Source of the DNA: Schlegelella_A sp035995885
GTDB lineage: Bacteria > Pseudomonadota > Gammaproteobacteria > Burkholderiales > Burkholderiaceae_C
Direction: 5' to 3'
Assembly (NCBI GenBank): GCA_035995885.1
Contig: DASYKC010000085.1
Coordinates: 1-64,000, forward strand
Length of the DNA stretch: 64,000 bases
Part shown: in pieces, positions 26,124 through 34,650 of the stretch
Position numbering within the stretch: position 1 is the first letter of the stretch
How the letters are laid out: the number at the start of each line of letters is the position of its first letter
Program-made: the position numbers and the translations under genes
The notes under the pieces: model-generated
Databases searched by the model: none
Seen by the model: the letters and a program-made list of their open reading frames with translations, nothing else
What the model was told of the DNA's origin: nothing

Positions 26124-27268
26124 GCGTCGCCGCCGCGCCGCTGCCGGCGGTCGGCGACCCGGTCGAGTCGATCGACACGCCGGCACTCGTCGTCGACCTC
26201 GAGGCGATGGAGCGCAACCTGGCGACGATGGCGGCGTTCGCGCAGCGCCACGGCGTGCGCCTCAGGCCGCACGCGAAGATGCACAAGAGCGCGACGATCG
26301 CGCGCCTGCAGATGGCGGCCGGCGCGGTCGGCGTCTGCGTCCAGAAGACGAGCGAGGCCGAGGCGCTCGCCGCCGCCGGAATCGACGACCTCTACATCTC
26401 GAACGAGGTGATCGACCCGGCCAAGCTGGCGCGCGTCGCCGCGCTCGCCCGCCGCGTCCGCCTCGCCATCGCCGTCGATTCGGTCGAAGGCGTCGAGCGC
26501 CTCGCCGCCGCCGTCGCCGCTGCCGGCAGCACGATCGAGGTCTTCGTCGAGGTCGACGTCGGCCACGGCCGCTGCGGCGCGCCCGCGGCGGCGGCCGGGC
26601 AGCTCGCGCAGCGCGTCGTCGCCCACGCGCCGCCCGAAGGCGGCTTGCGCTTCGCCGGCGTGCAGGCGTACCACGGCGCGGCCCAGCACCTGCGCAGCGG
26701 CGACGAGCGCGAGGCGGCATCGCAGCACGCCGCGGCGCTCGCGCGCGCGGCGCAGGCGAGCATCGGCGCCGCCGGCATCGCCTGCCCGCTCGTCACCGGC
26801 GCCGGCACCGGCACCTTCGCGTTCGACGTCGCGAGCGGCGTCTGGGGCGAGCTGCAGGCGGGCAGCTACCTGTTCATGGACCGCGACTACGCCGACAACG
26901 CGGCCGCACCGGGAACGCCGCGCTTCGAGCACGCGCTCTTCGTCAAGAGTCGGGTGATGAGCCGCGGCGCCGCGCACGCCGTCGTCGACGCCGGCCACAA
27001 GTCGCACGCCATCGACGCCGGCCTGCCGCGCGTCTGGCAGCGCGAGCTCGGCTACGCCAACGGCGGCGACGAGCACGGCATCCTGCGCCCGCACGCCGAC
27101 GCTTCGCGGGCGAGCCTGCCGGCGCTCGGCGAGACGGTCTGGCTCGTTCCCGGCCACTGCGATCCGACCGTCAACCTGCACGATCGCTACGTCGTCGTCA
27201 GCGGCGGGCTCGCCGCCGGCCGCGTCGCTGCGCTCTGGCCGATCGAAGCGCGCGGCTGCGTCGGCTGA
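26120..27268 (+). CDS. DSD1-type PLP enzyme (D-threonine aldolase-like)
   Basis: A 382-aa fold-type III PLP enzyme of the alanine racemase N-terminal family. The PLP lysine lies in RPHAKMHKSATIA (about residues 51-63). The C-terminal GHCDPTVNLHDRYVVV (about 347-362) carries the His-x-Cys/Asp metal-site region typical of metal-activated D-threonine aldolase and D-threo-3-hydroxyaspartate dehydratase. It probably cleaves or dehydrates D-beta-hydroxy amino acids; the exact reaction cannot be separated by sequence alone. It overlaps the phosphatase gene by four bases. Confidence 0.87.
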   Translation: MSVAAAPLPAVGDPVESIDTPALVVDLEAMERNLATMAAFAQRHGVRLRPHAKMHKSATIARLQMAAGAVGVCVQKTSEAEALAAAGIDDLYISNEVIDPAKLARVAALARRVRLAIAVDSVEGVERLAAAVAAAGSTIEVFVEVDVGHGRCGAPAAAAGQLAQRVVAHAPPEGGLRFAGVQAYHGAAQHLRSGDEREAASQHAAALARAAQASIGAAGIACPLVTGAGTGTFAFDVASGVWGELQAGSYLFMDRDYADNAAAPGTPRFEHALFVKSRVMSRGAAHAVVDAGHKSHAIDAGLPRVWQRELGYANGGDEHGILRPHADASRASLPALGETVWLVPGHCDPTVNLHDRYVVVSGGLAAGRVAALWPIEARGCVG

Positions 27269-27287
27269 GCGCGAAGGAGGCGACGGC

Positions 27288-28415
27288 GTGACCGGACCGC
27301 AGATCATCGTCCTCGTGACGCCCGTCTTCTTCGCCCTGATCGGCGTCGAGCTCGCGATCGGCCGGGCGCGCGGCCGCCCGGGCTATCGCCTTTGCGACGC
27401 GTTGTCGAGCATCGGCCTGGGCATCATGAGCCAGATCGCCGGCGTCTTCACGGCGGTGCTGACGCTCGGCATCTACGTCGCGGTCTACGACCGCTTCGCC
27501 GTCTGGCCCCTGGCGCCGACATCGCCGTGGATGTGGCTCGCGGCCTTCGTCGCCTACGACTTCCTCTACTACTGGCACCACCGCGCCGGCCACCGCGTCG
27601 CGCTGTTCTGGGCCGCCCACGTCGTCCACCACCAGAGCGAGGACTACAACCTGTCGACGGCGCTGCGCCAGACCTCGAGCGGCTGGCTCGCCGGCTGGAT
27701 CTTCTACCTGCCGATGGCGCTCGCCGGCTTTCCGCCGCTCGTCTTCGCCGTGGTCGCGCTGATCGACCTGCTCTACCAGTTCTGGGTCCACACTGAGCAG
27801 GTCGGCCGCCTCGGCTGGTTCGACCGCTGGTTCTGCGCGCCGAGCAACCACCGCGTCCACCACGCCGTCAACGACGCCTATCTCGACCGCAACTACGGCG
27901 GCGTGCTGCTCGTCTGGGATCGTCTGTTCGGCACCTACACCGTGGAGGACGGCGCGACGCCGTGCGTCTACGGCACGCGCGCGCCGCTCAGGAGCTGGAA
28001 CCCGTTCCGCGCCAACCTGCAGGTCTACGCCGACCTCTGCCGCGATTCCTGGCGCGCGGCGCGCTGGGGCGACAAGCTGCGCGTCTGGATCCAGCCGCCG
28101 GGCTGGCGTCCGGCCGACGTCGCCGCGCGCTGGCCGAAGGCGCCGTTCGCGGTCGATGCCTTCGAGCGCTACGACCCGGCGCCGACGCCGGCGCGGCTCG
28201 GGCTCGCACTCTTCCTCTTCGTCGTCCTGCTCGCCGCGACGACGCTCTTCCTCTGGCACGCGCATGGGCTCGACGGCGCCGAGCGCGTGGCGTGCGCTCT
28301 CGCGATCGGCGTCGGTCTCTGGGGCGTCGGCCGATTGAGCGAAGGCGGCGCGTCATCGGCGGCGCCGCTGACGAGCGCGTACGTCGGCCCGGCGCCGCCG
28401 CACGCATCGCAGTGA
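27288..28415 (+). CDS. Sterol desaturase/fatty acid hydroxylase family membrane protein
   Basis: A 375-aa integral membrane di-iron oxygenase. Histidine boxes seen: HHRAGH (about residues 97-102), HVVHHQSEDYN (about 110-120) and HRVHHAVNDAYLDRNYGG (about 188-205). Several transmembrane helices flank them, with two more at the C-terminus (about 305-345). The GTG at 27288 is supported by a GAAGGAGG site eight bases upstream. Members hydroxylate or desaturate lipids; the lipid acted on is unknown. The stop overlaps the regulator start (GTGA). Confidence 0.9.
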   Translation: MTGPQIIVLVTPVFFALIGVELAIGRARGRPGYRLCDALSSIGLGIMSQIAGVFTAVLTLGIYVAVYDRFAVWPLAPTSPWMWLAAFVAYDFLYYWHHRAGHRVALFWAAHVVHHQSEDYNLSTALRQTSSGWLAGWIFYLPMALAGFPPLVFAVVALIDLLYQFWVHTEQVGRLGWFDRWFCAPSNHRVHHAVNDAYLDRNYGGVLLVWDRLFGTYTVEDGATPCVYGTRAPLRSWNPFRANLQVYADLCRDSWRAARWGDKLRVWIQPPGWRPADVAARWPKAPFAVDAFERYDPAPTPARLGLALFLFVVLLAATTLFLWHAHGLDGAERVACALAIGVGLWGVGRLSEGGASSAAPLTSAYVGPAPPHASQ

Positions 28416-29038
28416 CCGAGGATCGCCTGCCCCCGGCCCTCCTCGCGGCGCTCGCCGCGCACGGCAACAGCCGCGCCTTTCGCGCCCAGACGATTCTCCT
28501 CAACGAAGGCGATTCGGGCGGCTCGCTCTACATCGTCATCGAGGGCCGGCTGCGCGCCTACGCGAGCTCGGCCGAGGGCCGCGACGTCGTCCTCTCGGAG
28601 CACGGACCGGGCGAGTACGTCGGCGAGCTCTCGCTGGAGGGCGAGCTGCGCTCGGCGTCGGTGAAGACGCTGCAGGCGACGACGTGCTGCGTCGTCCAGG
28701 CGGCGCAGCTGCCCGCCTTCCTCGCCGAGCACCCCGAGTTCGCGCTGCACCTGACGCAGAAGCTCACGCGCATGGTGCGCCGCCTCACCGAGCAGGTGAA
28801 GAGCCTCGCCCTGCAGGACGTCTACGGCCGCCTCGTCCGGCTGCTGATGGAGCTTTCCGATCCGGTCGGCGGCGAGCGCGTCGTGCGCGAGAAGCTGACC
28901 CAGCAGGACATCGCCGACCGGGTCGGCTCGTCGCGCGAGATGATCAACCGCGTCCTGAAGGAGCTGACGACGGGCGGCTACGTCGCCGTTCGCGACGGCC
29001 GCCACGTCATCGTGAAGAAGCTGCCGGCCGCGCGCTAG
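28412..29038 (+). CDS. Crp/Fnr-family transcriptional regulator
   Basis: A 208-aa regulator starting at a GTG within the preceding stop (GTGA). It has a cyclic-nucleotide-binding-like beta barrel (about residues 20-115, EGDSGGSLYIVIEGRLRAYA and GEYVGELSLEGELRSASV), a dimer helix and a C-terminal winged helix with LTQQDIADRVGSSREMINRVLKEL (about 161-184). There is no N-terminal Cys set as in FNR, so oxygen sensing through an Fe-S cluster is unlikely. It is coupled to the lipid hydroxylase gene and may control it. Confidence 0.9.
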   Translation: MTEDRLPPALLAALAAHGNSRAFRAQTILLNEGDSGGSLYIVIEGRLRAYASSAEGRDVVLSEHGPGEYVGELSLEGELRSASVKTLQATTCCVVQAAQLPAFLAEHPEFALHLTQKLTRMVRRLTEQVKSLALQDVYGRLVRLLMELSDPVGGERVVREKLTQQDIADRVGSSREMINRVLKELTTGGYVAVRDGRHVIVKKLPAAR

Positions 29039-29045
29039 GAGCGCG

Positions 29046-30638
29046 TCAGAGCATTTCCTCGGAGACGAAGAACGAGGCCAGGCGTGGCTTCAGTCCCGGG
29101 CCGCCGGCGCGGCGCGGTTCGACACGCAGGATCGCGTCGTGCTCGCGGCCGACCCACTCGACGCGCTTGCCGTCGTCGCCGAGACGCAGCGCGTAGCTGC
29201 CGCTGGCGCGACCGCGTTCCAGGAAGCCGGCGACCTCGGCGGCGAGCACCGGGTCGTCGATGACGATCGCCGACTCGGTGTTGCTGCGCGCCGAGCGGCG
29301 GTCCATGTTCATCGAGCCGATCGAGACCCAGCGGTCGTCGACGACGACCAGCTTGGCGTGCAGCCGGCCGAGCGACTGGCCGTGGCGCTCGCCCGAGGCG
29401 TCCTCGCCGGCCGGCGCTTCGGGCGTCGGCATCAGCTCGTGCAGGGCGACGCCGAGCCTGAGCATGCCGAGGCGGTAGCGCGCGTAGCCGAAGTGGACGA
29501 GCGGCTCGTCGGTCGTCGCCAGCGAGTTGGTGAGGACGCTGAAGCGGACGTCGTGGGCGCGCGCTTCGCGCAGCGCGGCGAGGCCGCCGGCGCCGGGGAC
29601 GAAGTACGGCGTCGCGACCAGAACGCTCGAGCGCGCCGCGCCGATCAGCTCGAGGTGGGCGCGCATGACCGGGCCGTCGGGCCGGGCGTGGTCGTTGTCG
29701 GCGATCTGCGCCGGCTGGTCGGCGACGACGCGGGCGGCGGCGAAGCGCTGCGCGACGTGCCCGGCCGCGAGCTCGTCGGCGAGCGAGCGGCGGCCGGGCG
29801 CCGCCGCCGGGGCGCCGTCAGCGATGTCGCCGACCCCGGCGACCTCGGGCTCCGGCAGCGCCGGCGTCGGCGCCGGCGACGCGCCGCGGGCGGCGTCGTC
29901 GCGTTGGCGCGCGCGCAGCAGGCTTTCCGCGGGATAGGCGTAGGGCGAATTCCAGAACTCGTCGAACAGCGCCGACAGCGCCGCGACGACGCTGCCCGAC
30001 GACAGCAGGTCCATGTCGATGAAGTGGGCGGCGCCGCTGCGGTCGAAGTATTCGTCGGCGATGTTGCGGCCGCCGGTGATGGCGAAGCTGTTGTCGGCGA
30101 TCAGCAGCTTGTTGTGCATGCGGTGGTTGATGCGCGCGAACTGGTGCGCCGACAGGACGACCCGGCTGGCGAAGCCGCCGCCGCGCACGGGCAGCGGATT
30201 GAACAGGCGCACCTCGAAGCCGGGCTGGCCGGCGAGGGCGGCGAAGAGCGCGTCCTCGCGCACCGCGTAGAGGTCGTCGACGAGAACGCGGACGCGAACG
30301 CCGCGCGCCGCGGCGGCGGCAAGCTCGGCCAGCACCTGGCGGCCGGTGCGGTCGTTGGCGATCAGGTAGTACTGGACGTCGACCGACTTCTCGGCGTCGC
30401 GGATCAGGGCGATGCGCGCCTCGAGCGCCTCGTCGCCCTCGGGCAGCAGGCGAAAGCCGGAGAGGCCGCGAGCGTCGTCGGGCGTCGACGCCGCGGCGAC
30501 CCGGCCGAGCGTCGTGCCGGCGACGTCGCCGAGCGCATGCGACTCCGGCCGCTCGACCGGCATCGGCAACGCTGCGCAGCCGGCAAGCGCGAGCACGAGG
30601 GCAGCGGCGAGCAGGCGCGGCGCGGCGACCCTGGGCAT
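29046..30638 (-). CDS. Phospholipase D-family lipoprotein (cardiolipin synthase C-like)
   Basis: A 530-aa enzyme with two HKD motifs: HNKLLIADNSFAITGGRN (about residues 178-195) and HAKLVVVDDRWVSIGSMN (about 429-446). The N-terminus is a lipoprotein signal with lipobox LAGC (Cys about 21), placing it in the envelope. This two-HKD layout matches ClsC-like phosphatidyltransferases, which make cardiolipin from two phospholipids. An Ala/Pro/Gly linker (about 255-290) separates the halves. GAGGA precedes the ATG. Confidence 0.9.
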   Translation of the reverse strand: MPRVAAPRLLAAALVLALAGCAALPMPVERPESHALGDVAGTTLGRVAAASTPDDARGLSGFRLLPEGDEALEARIALIRDAEKSVDVQYYLIANDRTGRQVLAELAAAAARGVRVRVLVDDLYAVREDALFAALAGQPGFEVRLFNPLPVRGGGFASRVVLSAHQFARINHRMHNKLLIADNSFAITGGRNIADEYFDRSGAAHFIDMDLLSSGSVVAALSALFDEFWNSPYAYPAESLLRARQRDDAARGASPAPTPALPEPEVAGVGDIADGAPAAAPGRRSLADELAAGHVAQRFAAARVVADQPAQIADNDHARPDGPVMRAHLELIGAARSSVLVATPYFVPGAGGLAALREARAHDVRFSVLTNSLATTDEPLVHFGYARYRLGMLRLGVALHELMPTPEAPAGEDASGERHGQSLGRLHAKLVVVDDRWVSIGSMNMDRRSARSNTESAIVIDDPVLAAEVAGFLERGRASGSYALRLGDDGKRVEWVGREHDAILRVEPRRAGGPGLKPRLASFFVSEEML

Positions 30639-30668
30639 CGTGTCCTCGCTGATCGCAAGCGCCGCCGA

Positions 30669-30770
30669 TCAGGCGGCGCCGGCGAACACGACCAGGAACA
30701 TCGAGGCGGCGGCCAGGCACAGGGTGGCGCTGACCAGGGCGGTGGCGAGATCGTCGTATGTCGTCTTCAT
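30669..30770 (-). CDS. 33-aa single-span membrane peptide
   Basis: A very short gene read directly from the sequence: MKTTYDDLATALVSATLCLAA is its first part (21 residues counted from 30770 down to 30708) and it ends in a hydrophobic segment closing FAGAA. An AGGAG ribosome site sits six bases before the ATG. The product is one membrane helix with a short hydrophilic N-terminus. It lies 30 bases upstream of the phospholipase D gene on the same strand. No function known. Confidence 0.5.
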   Translation of the reverse strand: MKTTYDDLATALVSATLCLAAASMFLVVFAGAA

Positions 30771-31007
30771 GGCAGGCTCCTGGTGATCGATCGAGGCGAT
30801 GTTTCGCATCGACAGGACCACAGTGTCGCGAGCCGACCCCCTGTCGACGAGTGAGAAACGCGCAGCCGGGGAGTGACCTTGTTCACACGTCGTTCGGCGT
30901 CTCCTAACACCGCACGTCAGGGCAAATGCTCAGAGGACTAACCCGGGTTCCGCGGCCACGGACAGTCGCGGCAGGCTGCTCCTTGCCTAGACTGCGCGTC
31001 CCGCTCG

Positions 31008-31022
31008 CTGAAACCGGTTCAG
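31008..31022. promoter_or_regulatory. Imperfect palindrome before the IclR gene, candidate operator
   Basis: CTGAAACCGGTTCAG has arms CTGAA and TTCAG around ACCGG and ends four bases before the first possible ATG of the IclR-type gene. IclR regulators commonly bind near-palindromes at their own promoters, so autoregulation is plausible but inferred. Confidence 0.4.
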
Positions 31023-31026
31023 CCGG

Positions 31027-31890
31027 ATGAACGGCGCGGGGCCGCCTTGCTTCTTCCGCTCGCCCGCGTCCATGACCTTTGCCGCCGCCCACTACGCCCT
31101 GCCTTTCCCGCGCGAACGCGCCCCGGTCGCGGCGCTGGTTCCCGCCGTCGCGCGGGCGCTGACGCTGCTCGACCGGCTCGCGCGCGGCCGCGAGCCGATG
31201 ACGCTGGCGCGCCTGTCGAGCGAGCTGGCGCTGCCCAAGAGCAGCGTCCACGGCCTATGCACGACGCTGGTCTCGTTCGGCTACCTGCGCCGCCAGGCCG
31301 ACGGCTCGTTCCTGATCGGCCCGCGCGTGATGGGCCTCGCCGAGGCCTTCGTCGCCGGCACCGACGTCGCCCAGGAGTTCAACGCCCTGTGGGGAACGAG
31401 CGGCATCTCTCCCGAAGAGACGGTGCTGCTCTCGGTGCTGTCCGGCAACGAGGCACTCTACGTCGCCGTCCGCAACAGCGCCCGGCCGCTCGGCCTCGCC
31501 TTCAACGTCGGCATGCGCCTGCCGGCGTATCTCTCGGGCAGCGGCAAGGCGATGCTCGCCCAGCTGCCGGCCGACGAGGTGCGGCGCCGCTTCACCGGCC
31601 ACCTCTCGACCCGGCTCACGAGCAAGGGCCCGCGCGACATCGAGGCGCTGCTCAAGGAGCTGGCCCTGACGCGCAAGCGAGGCTTCAGCATCGACGACGA
31701 GGCCGTGCGCGAAGGCGTCTATTCGTTCGGCGCGGCGGTGTTCGACGCCTCGGGCGAGGCAGTCGCGGCGGTCGCGGTCTGCATCAACAAGGCGCAGCTC
31801 GGCAGCGAGCGCGGCGCGCGCCACCGCGACGCCGCGCTCGACGTCGCGCGCCGGCTGACCGAACGCCTCGGCGGCGAGGCGGTGTCGTGA
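31027..31890 (+). CDS. IclR-family transcriptional regulator
   Basis: A 287-aa regulator expected to control the liv cluster 2 genes that follow with a four-base overlap. N-terminal winged helix: ALTLLDRLARGREPMTLARLSSELALPKSSVHGLCTTL spans about residues 43-80. The C-terminal ligand-binding domain includes LPAYLSGSGKAMLA (about 165-178) and a VAAVAVCINKAQLG end segment. A second ATG at 31072 would shorten it by 15 residues and is equally possible because neither has a good ribosome site. The bound effector is probably related to the transported compound. Confidence 0.9.
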   Translation: MNGAGPPCFFRSPASMTFAAAHYALPFPRERAPVAALVPAVARALTLLDRLARGREPMTLARLSSELALPKSSVHGLCTTLVSFGYLRRQADGSFLIGPRVMGLAEAFVAGTDVAQEFNALWGTSGISPEETVLLSVLSGNEALYVAVRNSARPLGLAFNVGMRLPAYLSGSGKAMLAQLPADEVRRRFTGHLSTRLTSKGPRDIEALLKELALTRKRGFSIDDEAVREGVYSFGAAVFDASGEAVAAVAVCINKAQLGSERGARHRDAALDVARRLTERLGGEAVS

Positions 31891-32663
31891 GCGATGCCGA
31901 CTGCATCCTCGAGACGCACGATCTCACCAAGGAGTTCAAGGGCTTCGTCGCCGTCGACAAGGTCAACCTGCGCGTCCGGCGCGGCTCGATCCACGCGCTG
32001 ATCGGCCCGAACGGCGCCGGCAAGACGACGTGCTTCAACCTGCTCACCAAGTTTTTGACGCCGACCTCGGGGCGGATCGTCTTCGCCGGCGACGACATCA
32101 CGAGCGAGAAGCCGGCGGCGATCGCGCGCCGCGGCGTCGTCCGCTCGTTCCAGATCTCGGCCGTGTTCGGCCACCTCTCGGTGCTCGAGAACGTCCGCGT
32201 CGCGCTGCAGCGAAAGCTCGGCACGTCGTTCCACTTCTGGCGCCCCGAGTCGTCGCTGCACAAGCTCGACGCGCAGGCGCTCGCCTTGCTCGAGCAGGTC
32301 GACCTCGGCGCCTACTCGGCGCTTCCGGCGGTCGAGCTCAGCTATGGACGCAAGCGCGCGCTCGAGATCGCGACGACGCTGGCGATGGAGCCGACGCTGA
32401 TGCTGCTCGACGAGCCGACGCAGGGCATGGGCCTCGAGGACGTCGACCGGATCCGCGCCCTGATCAAGAAGGTCGCCGCCAGCCGCACCGTGCTGATGGT
32501 CGAGCACAACATGAGCGTCGTCGCGTCGATCGCCGACACCATCACCGTCCTCGCGCGCGGCGCGACCCTCGCCGAAGGCCCGTACGCCGAGGTGGCGAAG
32601 AACCCGGCCGTGATCGAGGCCTACATGGGCACGGCGCAGGCCGAATTGGCCGGCGCGCACTGA
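31887..32663 (+). CDS. livG: ABC transporter ATP-binding protein LivG (cluster 2)
   Basis: Cytoplasmic ATPase of cluster 2, 258 aa, starting at a GTG inside the IclR stop (GTGA). Walker A GPNGAGKTT (about residues 39-47), Q-loop VVRSFQISAVF, signature ELSYGRKRALEIATTLA and Walker B LMLLDEPTQGMG are present; the switch His is in MVEHNMSVV. The C-terminal tail ends PAVIEAYMG, usual for LivG. Followed one base later by livF. Confidence 0.93.
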   Translation: MSDADCILETHDLTKEFKGFVAVDKVNLRVRRGSIHALIGPNGAGKTTCFNLLTKFLTPTSGRIVFAGDDITSEKPAAIARRGVVRSFQISAVFGHLSVLENVRVALQRKLGTSFHFWRPESSLHKLDAQALALLEQVDLGAYSALPAVELSYGRKRALEIATTLAMEPTLMLLDEPTQGMGLEDVDRIRALIKKVAASRTVLMVEHNMSVVASIADTITVLARGATLAEGPYAEVAKNPAVIEAYMGTAQAELAGAH

Positions 32664-32664
32664 C

Positions 32665-33366
32665 ATGCCGCGCTTCCTCGAAGTGAGCAAGCTGCACGGC
32701 TGGTACGGCGAGTCGCACGTGCTGCACGGCGTCGACTTCCACGTCGACGAGGGCGAGGTCGTGACGCTGCTTGGCCGCAACGGCGCCGGCCGGACCAGCA
32801 CGCTGCGCGCGATCATGGGCCTGATCGGCGCGCGCAAGGGCTCGATCAAGGTCAAGGACACCGAGACCGCGCACCTCGCGACGCATCGCATCGCCCGCCT
32901 CGGCATCGGCTATTGCCCGGAGGAGCGCGGCATCTTCTCGAGCCTGTCGGCCGAGGAAAACCTGATGCTGCCGCCGACGCTCGGCGCCGGCGGCATGAGC
33001 GTCGAGCAGATCTACGCGATGTTCCCGAACCTGCGCGAGCGCGCCGCGAGCCAGGGAACGCGCCTGTCGGGCGGCGAGCAGCAGATGCTCGCCGTCGCCC
33101 GCATCCTGCGCACCGGCGCGCGCCTGCTCCTGCTCGACGAGATCTCGGAGGGCCTGGCGCCGGTGATCGTGCAAAAGCTCGGCGAGGTCGTCAAATCCCT
33201 GCGCGAGCAGGGCTACACGATCGTCATGGTCGAGCAGAACTTCCGCTTCGCGGCGCCGCTCGCCGATCGCTTCCTGGTCATGGAGCATGGCCAGGTCATC
33301 CAGCAGTTCACCCAGGCCGAGCTGCCGGCGCGCATGGCGCGCCTGCACGAGTACCTGGGCGTCTGA
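32665..33366 (+). CDS. livF: ABC transporter ATP-binding protein LivF (cluster 2), Walker A Lys replaced by Arg
   Basis: Second ATPase of cluster 2, 233 aa. Signature LSGGEQQMLAVARIL, Walker B LLLLDEISEGLAP and the switch region VEQNFRFA are normal. The Walker A reads GRNGAGRTSTL (about residues 37-47): the catalytic lysine of GKT/S is Arg, encoded CGG at about 32791. I recall this Arg form from other LivF-like proteins of the Burkholderiales, so it may be a lineage feature rather than damage. With one normal ATPase (LivG) the transporter may use asymmetric ATP hydrolysis. Confidence 0.9.
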   Translation: MPRFLEVSKLHGWYGESHVLHGVDFHVDEGEVVTLLGRNGAGRTSTLRAIMGLIGARKGSIKVKDTETAHLATHRIARLGIGYCPEERGIFSSLSAEENLMLPPTLGAGGMSVEQIYAMFPNLRERAASQGTRLSGGEQQMLAVARILRTGARLLLLDEISEGLAPVIVQKLGEVVKSLREQGYTIVMVEQNFRFAAPLADRFLVMEHGQVIQQFTQAELPARMARLHEYLGV

Positions 33367-33404
33367 CGCCTTCGCTTCACACTCTTTCTGCCAATGGAGA
33401 CACC

Positions 33405-34613
33405 ATGAAACTCAAGAAGCTCGTTCCCGCCTGCACGCTCGCCCTCGCGACGATGTTCGCCGCCTCTGCGCAGGCGCAGATTTCCGGCGACACGGTCAAG
33501 ATCGGCTTCATCACCGACCTCTCGGGCCTCTACGCCGACATCGACGGCCCGGCCGGCGCGGAAGCCATCAAGATGGCGATCGCCGACATGGGCGGCGCGG
33601 TCGCCGGCAAGAAGATCGAGGTCCTCGTCGCCGACCACCAGAACAAGCCCGACGTCGCCGCCGCCAAGGCGCGCGAGTGGTTCGACACGCAAGGCGTCGA
33701 CATGCTGATCGGCGGCACCAACTCCGGCACCGGCCTGGCGATGGCCAAGGTCGCGCAGGAGAAGAAGAAGCTCTTCATCTCGGTCGGCGCCGCGACTTCG
33801 GCGCTCACCAACGAGCAGTGTTCGCCGTACACGGTGCACTACGCCTACGACACGACTGCGCTCGCCAAGGGAACCGGCAACGCGGTCGTCAAGGCGGGCG
33901 GCAAGAGCTGGTACTTCCTGACCGCCGACTACGCCTTCGGCACCCAGCTGCAGAACGACGCGACGACGGTCGTCAAGGCGGCCGGCGGCACGGTCGTCGG
34001 CTCGGTCCGGGCGCCTCTCAACGCGAGCGATTTCTCGTCGTTCCTGCTCCAGGCGCAGCAGAGCAAGGCGCAGATCCTCGGCCTGGCCAACGCCGGCGGC
34101 GACACGATCAACTCGGTCAAGGCGGCCAACGAATTCGGCATCACCAAGACGATGAAACTCGCCGGCCTGCTGATGTTCATCAACGACGTCCACTCGCTCG
34201 GCCTGAAGGCGACCCAGGGCATGTACCTGACCGACAGCTGGTACTGGAACCGCGACGCCGACTCGCGCGCCTGGAGCCGCAAGTTCTTCGAGAAGTTCAA
34301 GCGCATGCCGTCGTCCCTTCAGGCGGCGGACTACTCGGCGGCGCTGCAGTACCTGACCGCCGTCAAGACGACCGGCAGCGACGACCCCGACAAGGTCCTG
34401 GCGCAGATGAAGAAGATCAAGATCAACGACATCTACGTCAAGGGCGGCTGGATCCGCGACGACGGCAGCATGATCCACGACATGTACCTGATGCAGGTCA
34501 AGTCGCCGGACAAGTCGACCGAGCCCTGGGACTACTACAACATCGCCGAGACTTTCAAGGGCGAGACGGCCTGGACGACCAAGGCCGAGACGAAGTGCGC
34601 GACCTGGAAGTAA
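33405..34613 (+). CDS. Branched-chain amino acid-type substrate-binding protein (cluster 2)
   Basis: Periplasmic binding protein of the LivK/Peripla_BP_6 family, 402 aa. A signal peptide (LVPACTLALATMFAASAQAQ) is cleaved after AQA at about residue 24. Domain motifs: VKIGFITDLSGLYADIDGP, AADYAFGT-like segment (TADYAFGTQLQND) and GMYLTDSWYWNRD. GGAGA precedes the ATG by five bases. In this subfamily the ligand is often an aromatic or other organic acid rather than leucine, so specificity is open. Confidence 0.92.
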   Translation: MKLKKLVPACTLALATMFAASAQAQISGDTVKIGFITDLSGLYADIDGPAGAEAIKMAIADMGGAVAGKKIEVLVADHQNKPDVAAAKAREWFDTQGVDMLIGGTNSGTGLAMAKVAQEKKKLFISVGAATSALTNEQCSPYTVHYAYDTTALAKGTGNAVVKAGGKSWYFLTADYAFGTQLQNDATTVVKAAGGTVVGSVRAPLNASDFSSFLLQAQQSKAQILGLANAGGDTINSVKAANEFGITKTMKLAGLLMFINDVHSLGLKATQGMYLTDSWYWNRDADSRAWSRKFFEKFKRMPSSLQAADYSAALQYLTAVKTTGSDDPDKVLAQMKKIKINDIYVKGGWIRDDGSMIHDMYLMQVKSPDKSTEPWDYYNIAETFKGETAWTTKAETKCATWK

Positions 34614-34650
34614 GAGAAACGCACGGGCCAGGACGAGCGGAGCAAGGACG

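Noticed and set aside
29046..30638. Nuclease (Nuc/EDTA-resistant) reading of the phospholipase D-family protein
   Set aside because: It has two HKD motifs in one chain and a lipoprotein signal, matching cardiolipin synthase C-like enzymes; single-motif nucleases are much shorter.
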